DNA of 28,291 bases, from contig SMWY01000065.1 of NCBI GenBank assembly GCA_004356555.1, forward strand, positions 1-28,291. The letters run 5' to 3'. Position 1 is the stretch's first letter. Every line of letters begins with the position of its first letter. A program made the position numbers and the translations under genes. Source of the stretch: Candidatus Dadabacteria bacterium. GTDB taxonomy: Bacteria; Desulfobacterota_D; UBA1144; Nemesobacterales; UBA2774. The notes under the pieces were generated by a model. That model did not search any database. It was not told the DNA's origin and saw only the letters and a program-made list of their open reading frames with translations. Of the stretch, positions 23,119-28,291 are shown one piece after another.

Positions 23119-23880
23119 ATGTCTTGGAATCCGGAGCTTTATCATAAATTTAAAAAAGAACGTTTTGAGCCGTTTAAGGACTTAATGAGCTTAATAGTAG
23201 TTAGAGAAGGATTAAGAGTTCTAGACTTAGGTTGCGGAACCGGCGAATTGACTGAAATGGTTTTAGATATGCTCCCTCAAAGTGAAGTGCTGGGGATTGA
23301 TAGCTCTAAAGAGATGCTTGAAAAAACTTCTATTAAAAAGCGCCCCGGACTCAATTTTGAATTGTGTCCCATTGAAAAGGTAAGCGGCGGGTGGGACTTG
23401 ATCTTTTCAAATGCGGCAATCCAGTGGGTTAGTAATCACGAGCAATTAATTCCTGGGCTCGTATCACTGCTCAAACCCGGAGGACAGATAGCAGTTCAGC
23501 TTCCCGCAAACCATAAGCATGCGACTCAAACAATCGACTCCGAACTAGCGAGAGAAGAGCCTTTTAGCAGCGCATTGGGCGGCTGGAGCAAAGAATGGCC
23601 GGTACTTTCAATAGGAGAATACGCTGATCTGCTTTATGAAAGCGGCGCTCAGGATATAAATGTATTTGAAAAAATCTATCCGCATGTTTTAGAAAATATA
23701 GAGGCTGTGATAGACTGGCTATCGGGTACAGCGTTGCTGCCTTATTTTGAGCGTTTGCCACAGGAGCTGCACGAGGATTTCTTAAACAGTTATCGCGAAA
23801 GACTCCAAGATCTATATCCCGAAGTTCCTGTGTTTTATCCTTTTCAGCGTATATTTTTCTCGGCACGAATGCCTCAATAG
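23119..23880 (+). CDS. tam: class I methyltransferase, trans-aconitate 2-methyltransferase-like
   Basis: 253 residues. The start S-W-N-P-E-L-Y-H-K-F and E-R-F-E-P-F-K-D-L are those of Tam. The SAM motif is LDLGCGTGE at 35-43, then an acidic strand end (GIDSSKEML) and IFSNAAIQWV, the Tam-type motif IV. Tam esterifies trans-aconitate, an inhibitor formed from cis-aconitate. The C-terminal domain (from about 150) also fits: D-W-L-S-G-T-A-L-L-P-Y-F and FPFQRIFF-like end. The ribosome site AAGGAG lies 14 bases upstream, further than usual. Substrate is inferred from family only. Confidence 0.85.
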   Translation: MSWNPELYHKFKKERFEPFKDLMSLIVVREGLRVLDLGCGTGELTEMVLDMLPQSEVLGIDSSKEMLEKTSIKKRPGLNFELCPIEKVSGGWDLIFSNAAIQWVSNHEQLIPGLVSLLKPGGQIAVQLPANHKHATQTIDSELAREEPFSSALGGWSKEWPVLSIGEYADLLYESGAQDINVFEKIYPHVLENIEAVIDWLSGTALLPYFERLPQELHEDFLNSYRERLQDLYPEVPVFYPFQRIFFSARMPQ

Positions 23881-24017
23881 CTATTTATGCTTTGCCACTA
23901 GACGAATATATTTGTGAATGCGTGCGTATTGTTATAGAACTCTATTGTTAAACGGGTTTAAAAAAAGTAATATTCAAAAAGGTTTTTTATTATTAATTCT
24001 AGTAAAGGAGTTTAATC

Positions 24018-24806
24018 GTGTCTGACAATAAGTTTTCAAAAGGTGAGGCCATACGTTTTGGCTGGGACAGGATGAAAGACAATTTAGGTTTTTTTATTGT
24101 CTATCTAATAATCCTGTTTTCTGTAGAATTCTTTTTTAGTGCGTTTGCAGGGCTTTTTGAAGACAGCCTGCCGTTTTTGTCATTCATTTTTAACGTGGGA
24201 TATTGGATTGTAATTATCATTTCATCACTATTTGTAGTCAAGATTGGATTAAGGTTATACGATCAAAATAAAATAGGATCTTACGATTTTTTGTCATTCA
24301 CTAGTTCTTTATTCATTAAGTTTTTGTTAGGCTATATTTTATACTGGTTTTTTGTATTAATAGGACCTTATTTGTGGAAAGTACTTTATGAATATTCGGT
24401 GCTTAAGTATCAGACTGATACTTATTATATATTCATGTTAATCGGGTTTCTTGTATTAATTATAGTGAGTACATATTTAGCGATAAAATATCAATTTGCA
24501 TTCTATCTAATTGTCGATAAGAATATGGATGTATTTGAAGCATTTAAAGAAAGCGGCAGGTTAACGGATGGTTATAAATGGACTTTGCTTCTCTTTTTAA
24601 TAGTACTTCTAATAATGGGATTGATAGGGGCTATGGTCTTCTTGGTGGGGCTTTTTGTTACTATTCCTATTGCTATGGTTGCACTAGCTCACGTATATAA
24701 ACAACTTTCAGCACTAACTAGCAATGTTGTTACTGCGAGCACCGCAGTTCCTCCGGATATGCCTGCATCAGATAATCCGTTTCAACCACCAGCGCCTATT
24801 AGTTGA
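24018..24806 (+). CDS. polytopic membrane protein of unknown function
   Basis: 262 residues, starting with GTG at 24018 (AAAGGAG eight bases before). After a cytoplasmic start (KGEAIRFGWDRMKDNLGFF) there are about six hydrophobic segments, near residues 24-45, 53-78, 96-117, 133-153, 188-205 and 207-230. A conserved-looking loop, DKNMDVFEAFKESGRLTDGYKW, lies before the last two. That 'EAI.fgw..f..n...' start and 'A...S..l..g.....l' loop resemble DUF975-type and related integral membrane proteins. The tail is Pro/Ala/Ser rich and soluble (PPDMPASDNPFQPP). No transport or enzyme motif is visible. Confidence 0.65.
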   Translation: MSDNKFSKGEAIRFGWDRMKDNLGFFIVYLIILFSVEFFFSAFAGLFEDSLPFLSFIFNVGYWIVIIISSLFVVKIGLRLYDQNKIGSYDFLSFTSSLFIKFLLGYILYWFFVLIGPYLWKVLYEYSVLKYQTDTYYIFMLIGFLVLIIVSTYLAIKYQFAFYLIVDKNMDVFEAFKESGRLTDGYKWTLLLFLIVLLIMGLIGAMVFLVGLFVTIPIAMVALAHVYKQLSALTSNVVTASTAVPPDMPASDNPFQPPAPIS

Positions 24807-24834
24807 TTAATTTTTTTAGGGGTCTTTCAAGGTA

Positions 24835-25410
24835 ATGAGCGATTACTTCAGACTTAGAATAGATGACCGCAGTGAGCTTGAGCTTCTTAATCAGAGCCAT
24901 GCGGAAGAGCTGTTTGAATTACTTGATATTAATAGAGAGTACCTAAGAGAGTGGCTGCCCTGGCTTGATAATAATAGGCATTTTCAAAATACGATTGATT
25001 TCATCAAAATTTCTCAAGGTCAATATGAGAATAATGAGACTGTGCAGTTCGTACTAGTTCATCGGGGGGAGCTTTGCGGCGTGGTGGGATTTCATAAAAT
25101 TGATTGGTTAAACCGCTCAACGAGTATTGGTTATTGGCTTGGAGAAAGTTATCAGGGGAAGGGGTTGATTACCAAAGCATGCTCTAAAGTGCTGGAATAT
25201 TCATTTGGCAGAATGGGTCTTAACAGGATAGAGATAAGGTGCGCTACCGAGAATTTAAAAAGCCGTGCTATCCCCGAGAGGTTGGGATTTAAAGATGAGG
25301 GGATTATCAGAGATGCGGAATGGCTCTACGATCACTACGTGGATCATATAATTTACGGAATGCTGGAATCACAGTGGCGCAGTAGTGAGAAATTAGTTAT
25401 CACAAGATAG
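24835..25410 (+). CDS. GNAT acetyltransferase, RimL-like
   Basis: 191 residues of the RimJ/RimL type, which acetylate N-termini of ribosomal proteins or other amines. Typical features are ELLNQSHAEELFELLDINREYLREWLPWLD, a central beta strand with GVVGFHKID, IGYWLGESYQGKGLITKA (acetyl-CoA loop Q-G-K-G-L), NRIEIRCATENLKSRAIPERLGF. The last motif normally has a Ser or Asn-x-x-S before the helix; here ENLKSRAIPER fits. Target is unknown. It starts 28 bases after the membrane protein, probably in one transcript. Confidence 0.85.
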   Translation: MSDYFRLRIDDRSELELLNQSHAEELFELLDINREYLREWLPWLDNNRHFQNTIDFIKISQGQYENNETVQFVLVHRGELCGVVGFHKIDWLNRSTSIGYWLGESYQGKGLITKACSKVLEYSFGRMGLNRIEIRCATENLKSRAIPERLGFKDEGIIRDAEWLYDHYVDHIIYGMLESQWRSSEKLVITR

Positions 25411-25442
25411 ATTCTGATGGCGATCAATCTATTGAGATAAAT

Positions 25443-26159
25443 ATGTTTGAGAAAATATTCCGCGAAATTCAGGCGGAGCTCAACACGAAAGCGGATGAAG
25501 AGTACAGAATCTTTGTACGTGATCATTTCAAAATGGATGTTTCAAATTTCCTGGGAGTAAGAATTCCTCTTGTCAGAAAAATTGCTAATAAGTATTTCAA
25601 AGAATTAAAAGGGCTTCGAATAGAGGATATTTTAAAGTTATGCAACCAAATTCTAGAAACAAAAATTTACGAGCACAAGGTAATAGCCTTTCACTGGAGC
25701 TTTAAATGCAGTAATCAGTATCAAAATGAGCATTTTAAAGTATTTGAAAGCTGGCTTAAAACCTATGTTGATGATTGGAGTGATTGTGATGATCTCTGTA
25801 CTCATACACTTAGATATTTTGTCTATCAGTACCCTGAGTCTCTATCCAAAGTGAAATTATGGGCGTCTTCAAAAAATAGGTGGGTCAAGAGAGCTTCTGC
25901 GGTCACGTTAATATACTCTGTAAAAAGAGGGCGGCACTTGGATAGCGTTTTTGAAGTAGCCTCAGAATTACTTTTAGATAAAGATGATCTGGTTCAAAAA
26001 GGTTAAGGATGGATGCTTAAGGAGACTAGTAACTCGTTTCCACAAGAGGTACTTGAATTCGTTATGAATAATAAGAATGAAATGCCGAGAACGGCTCTCA
26101 GATATGCGATTGAGAAGTTGCCACCTAAACAAAAGCGGGCAGCTATGCAGAAACCCTAG
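25443..26159 (+). pseudogene. DNA alkylation repair protein AlkD-like, interrupted by an in-frame TAA
   Basis: The AlkD fold (HEAT-like helical repeats) flips no base and removes positively charged alkylated bases. The first 187 residues are intact and keep the active-site pattern: W112 with Asp at 114-117 in DDWSDCDDLC and W147/R150 in NRWVKRAS. At 26004-26006 a TAA occurs after LVQKG. Reading on in the same frame gives GWMLKETS...EVLEFV, then MPRTALRYAIEKL, and a TAG at 26157-26159, exactly the last two helices of AlkD. Full length would be 237 residues plus the stop codon, normal for the family. So a single nonsense change cuts about 50 residues. The 187-residue product may be unstable or partly active. 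Confidence 0.85.
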
Positions 26160-26174
26160 TGTTTTAAAAGAAAT

Positions 26175-26214
26175 AAAAACGCCCTCCCATATCTCAAAAC
26201 AGATACGGGAGGGC
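26175..26214 (-). terminator. terminator downstream of the SDR gene
   Basis: Stem of 14 pairs with one mismatch: GCCCTCCCATATCT (26181-26194), loop CAAAAC, AGATACGGGAGGGC (26201-26214). On the minus strand the stem is followed by GTTTTTATTTCTTTT, a proper T tract, so it ends minus-strand transcripts. On the plus strand there is no T run, though it sits 20 bases after alkD and may act weakly there. Confidence 0.8.
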
Positions 26215-26395
26215 TTAAGAGAAGCAAAAGGCAAAATTTAGTAAAATACCAAAACAATAATTCAGAAGAAACTAGGGGAAAAACACGAAATTAGTGCCCC
26301 AAGCTCTCTACTTAAATATTAGACTATTTTAATGTGTTCTAGCAAGGTTTAATTTGGGTACCTAAAAAAGACTTAAGCAAATAGGTACTATACTC

Positions 26396-26415
26396 CTAAG
26401 GTATTAATACTTTAG
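26396..26415. repeat. 20-bp imperfect palindrome
   Basis: CTAAGGTATTAATACTTTAG is an inverted repeat with a single mismatched pair, centred on the perfect GTATTAATAC. It overlaps another hairpin (AATACT-TT-AGTATT, 26406-26419). It lies 18 bases beyond the SDR stop, in a 270-base gap that otherwise holds only the terminator. Purpose unknown. Confidence 0.6.
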
Positions 26416-26433
26416 TATTAGATATATTGCAGC

Positions 26434-27195
26434 TTATTTTGCACTCAATCCTCCATCTACTGAAAGCATCGTGCCAGTCATAAATTTAATGTTGTCGTCG
26501 CAAAGGAATAACACCGCATGAGCAATTTCTTCAGGTTCAGCGAGACGACCTATAGGATGAACAGATATATAATGCTCTCTAGCCGCTTCCTTATCACCCC
26601 ATTGCTCAAACATATCATCAGCTAGTGGAGTATAAACTGTTCCCAAACATATCGCGTTTACGCGGATTCCTTTGTCTGCATACTCAAGCGCCATACTTCT
26701 AGTAAGCTGATTCACCGCGCCCTTTGAGGAGTTGTATGCTGCAAAACCCGGAGAGGCCTTAAGCCCCAATATAGAGGAGTTGTTAACTATCACTCCGTAA
26801 TCTTGCTTTAACATATGAGGGATTGTGTATTTAGACATAAAGTACATCCCTCTTACGTTTACGTTAAAAGTATTAATCCACTGCTCTGTTGTTGTTTCAT
26901 GTGTTATTGCTCTATAAAGAACGCCGGCATTATTAAACAGTATGTCTATTCGCCCGAATTTGCCGACCATATATTCGACTGCAGCTTTACAGTCTTCTTC
27001 TTTTGATATATCGCTTCTTACATAGTCTATTTCCAGATTCTCCGTTTTAGCTTCATCGACGGCTTCTTGTAAAATTTGTTCCCTACGTCCGGTGATAACT
27101 ACTTTTGCCCCTTCCTTTGCAAATAGAAAAGCGGTCGCTTTCCCGATACCTGTGCCGCCCCCTGTAATTAAGACAATTTTGTTTTTTAGTTTCAT
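26434..27195 (-). CDS. short-chain dehydrogenase/reductase
   Basis: 253-residue classical SDR. The cofactor loop is TGGGTGIG at 11-18, NNAG at 88-91, catalytic Ser in NNSSI (140-141), Y154-x3-K158, and the C-terminal F-M-T-G-T-M-L-S-V-D-G-G. R37/R38 after the second strand (TGRRE) suggest NADP preference. Closest in type to FabG/glucose-dehydrogenase-like enzymes; substrate unknown. AGGAAA lies eight bases before the ATG. Divergent from the cytochrome c gene and followed by its own terminator. Confidence 0.92.
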   Translation of the reverse strand: MKLKNKIVLITGGGTGIGKATAFLFAKEGAKVVITGRREQILQEAVDEAKTENLEIDYVRSDISKEEDCKAAVEYMVGKFGRIDILFNNAGVLYRAITHETTTEQWINTFNVNVRGMYFMSKYTIPHMLKQDYGVIVNNSSILGLKASPGFAAYNSSKGAVNQLTRSMALEYADKGIRVNAICLGTVYTPLADDMFEQWGDKEAAREHYISVHPIGRLAEPEEIAHAVLFLCDDNIKFMTGTMLSVDGGLSAK

Positions 27196-27348
27196 TATCA
27201 GATTTCCTTTTATAATAGCAGGAAAAATATTATGGATGGAGATGTAATTTTAATCAACATGCGCTTTGTTAATTAGTGTTTTGAATTAGTTTCAAGCTGC
27301 TGTAAAAACAATTAAGAATTTTTAACAGAATTTCAATTAAAATGAAGA

Positions 27349-27354
27349 TATAAT
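27349..27354 (+). promoter_or_regulatory. -10 box before the cytochrome c fusion gene
   Basis: TATAAT at 27349-27354, about 35 bases before the start, in the 190-base divergent gap. No good -35 box at the usual distance is visible. Confidence 0.35.
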
Positions 27355-27389
27355 AAGTAACTATAACTACTAATAAATAAAGGTTAATG

Positions 27390-28280
27390 ATGGCTGGTCC
27401 CACAAAAAATACTAATAAAGTATCATTCAGAGATCCTGATAAAGCAGCTAGATCTCTTTTAATCCTGATAGCTGTTATTATGGTATCCCTATTAATAATT
27501 AATATTCTTCAAGATAAAGATTCAAACATCACGCAATATCCCTCCCTTAAGTTTTTAATTTCGAGAGTAATTGTTAAAGATGTCAATTTGAAAGATCTAG
27601 AGGAAAATATCGAAACTCACGAGATTAAATTTCATGATCCAATGTACAAAAAGGAAAAGAGCTACAAAGGGTTTAAAGTACAAGATGTGTTAGAGCTAGG
27701 TTTTGGAGATGAATGGAAAAGTTCTGAGTTCACAGATGTTGTGTTTGAAGCTCTTGATGGATACGTTTCTGTCTCTCCGGTTTCCAAATTGAAGCAGTCC
27801 GGAGGATATATAGTTTTCAGCGATCTGGATTTTGAGGAGTGGGAGCAGATTAGTATTAAAGAGGTAACCCCTGGCCCCTTTTATCTTGTATGGACTGGGA
27901 AAGATCAAACAACAGCAAATAAATACCCCTGGCCCTGGCAGCTTTCGTCTATAAACCTGATTAAGTTTGAAGACCAGTACTCCCCTGTTTTTCCATCGGG
28001 CGTATCGAAAAATTCATCTGTTTATAAAGGGTATGAGATTTTTAAGGGCCGCTGTGTCAGATGTCATTCCATGAACGGGGAAGGAGGCAAGGTAGGACCC
28101 GATCTCAATGCTCCCCAAAGTATAGTTACTTACCGAAATGCCTACATGATTAAGGAGTTCATAAAAAACCCTTCCAAATACCGCTACACACAAATGCCCG
28201 ACTACCCTGATTTATCAGAGCGGGATCTGGATAATCTCCTTGCCTATTTCCGTTATATGAACGAGACAAAAGAGAACTAG
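27390..28280 (+). CDS. membrane-anchored cytochrome c with N-terminal sulfite-oxidase-like domain
   Basis: 296 residues. One transmembrane helix (about 22-40) is followed by a domain (about 55-200) like the molybdopterin-binding part of sulfite oxidases: Y-K-G-F-K-V-Q-D-V-L-E-L, V-V-F-E-A-L-D-G-Y-V-S-V, G-P-F-Y-L-V-W and W-Q-L-S-S-I-N-L-I. The Cys that would bind molybdenum is absent; the only Cys are in the heme site. The C-terminal class I cytochrome has C222-V-R-C225-H226, G-P-D-L-N and a likely axial Met, M269 in TQMPDYP. I infer a periplasmic electron carrier whose first domain is a structural or sensor relic. ATG 27390 has AAAGG at the better distance; ATG 27387 is one codon earlier. 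The gene ends 11 bases before the window end. Confidence 0.75.
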   Translation: MAGPTKNTNKVSFRDPDKAARSLLILIAVIMVSLLIINILQDKDSNITQYPSLKFLISRVIVKDVNLKDLEENIETHEIKFHDPMYKKEKSYKGFKVQDVLELGFGDEWKSSEFTDVVFEALDGYVSVSPVSKLKQSGGYIVFSDLDFEEWEQISIKEVTPGPFYLVWTGKDQTTANKYPWPWQLSSINLIKFEDQYSPVFPSGVSKNSSVYKGYEIFKGRCVRCHSMNGEGGKVGPDLNAPQSIVTYRNAYMIKEFIKNPSKYRYTQMPDYPDLSERDLDNLLAYFRYMNETKEN

Positions 28281-28291
28281 CGTCTCTCAAG

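Noticed and set aside
1050..26006. TAA reassigned to a sense codon, as two frames with homology run through TAA (1050 and 26004)
   Set aside because: Many intact genes here end properly on TAA (copA, actB, actC, actF, crotonase), so TAA is a normal stop; the two cases are better explained as nonsense mutations.

Overview
The window is chromosomal DNA from a low-GC (roughly 40% by eye), aerobically respiring bacterium that is probably diderm. Evidence for this is a heptose-bisphosphate phosphatase, two outer-layer type lipoproteins, a complete alternative complex III (ACIII) quinol:electron-acceptor oxidoreductase operon, and antioxidant peroxiredoxins. No rRNA, tRNA, CRISPR, IS element or phage gene was seen. 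Phylum cannot be fixed from this sequence. ACIII plus a GldC-like protein occurs in Bacteroidetes and in several deep-branching lineages (Dadabacteria or Desulfobacterota-like groups are possible guesses).

Layout. 1-2150: a loosely packed stretch with a small lipoprotein, a small unknown gene, gmhB, a ribbon-helix-helix-like regulator and two decayed genes (a secreted PQQ-propeller remnant and a GNAT-like remnant). 2323-4930: a Cu+ export ATPase (P1B-1) coupled to a membrane-anchored cupredoxin with a CupA-type C / C-x-M-x-M ligand set. 5072-7634: thiol peroxidase, a MIP18/DUF59 Fe-S protein with a long acidic N-terminus, a Bcp-type peroxiredoxin and bioD. 7827-15177: the ACIII operon actA-B-C-D-E-F plus a 47-residue single-helix membrane peptide at the ActG position. 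It has a good sigma70-type promoter and several stop/start (TAATG) overlaps. 15337-17516: a MenB/BadI-like crotonase, a GldC-like protein and a luciferase-like flavin oxidoreductase. 17675-18370: a lipoprotein cyclophilin. 18393-22973 (minus strand): crcB, DUF190, an RpiB-like isomerase, asd, a PH-like/zinc-ribbon protein, dapA and rnhB. Two lysine/diaminopimelate enzymes thus flank a small unknown protein. 23119-26159: a Tam-like methyltransferase, a polytopic membrane protein, a GNAT acetyltransferase and an alkD gene broken by an in-frame TAA. 26434-28280: an SDR dehydrogenase and, divergently, a membrane-anchored cytochrome c fused to a sulfite-oxidase-like domain.

How it works together. 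The centre is respiratory: ACIII oxidises quinol in the membrane (ActC/ActF), passes electrons through ActB Fe-S clusters and ActA/ActE hemes, and hands them to an oxidase or cytochrome not encoded here. Copper export and the two thiol peroxidases fit a cell that runs copper-dependent oxygen respiration. The most notable oddities are an (AT)n tract that puts the crcB start out of frame by exactly one repeat unit, the nonsense codon in alkD, the gene fossils that keep both ends and have lost the middle, and the unlisted 47-residue ACIII peptide.
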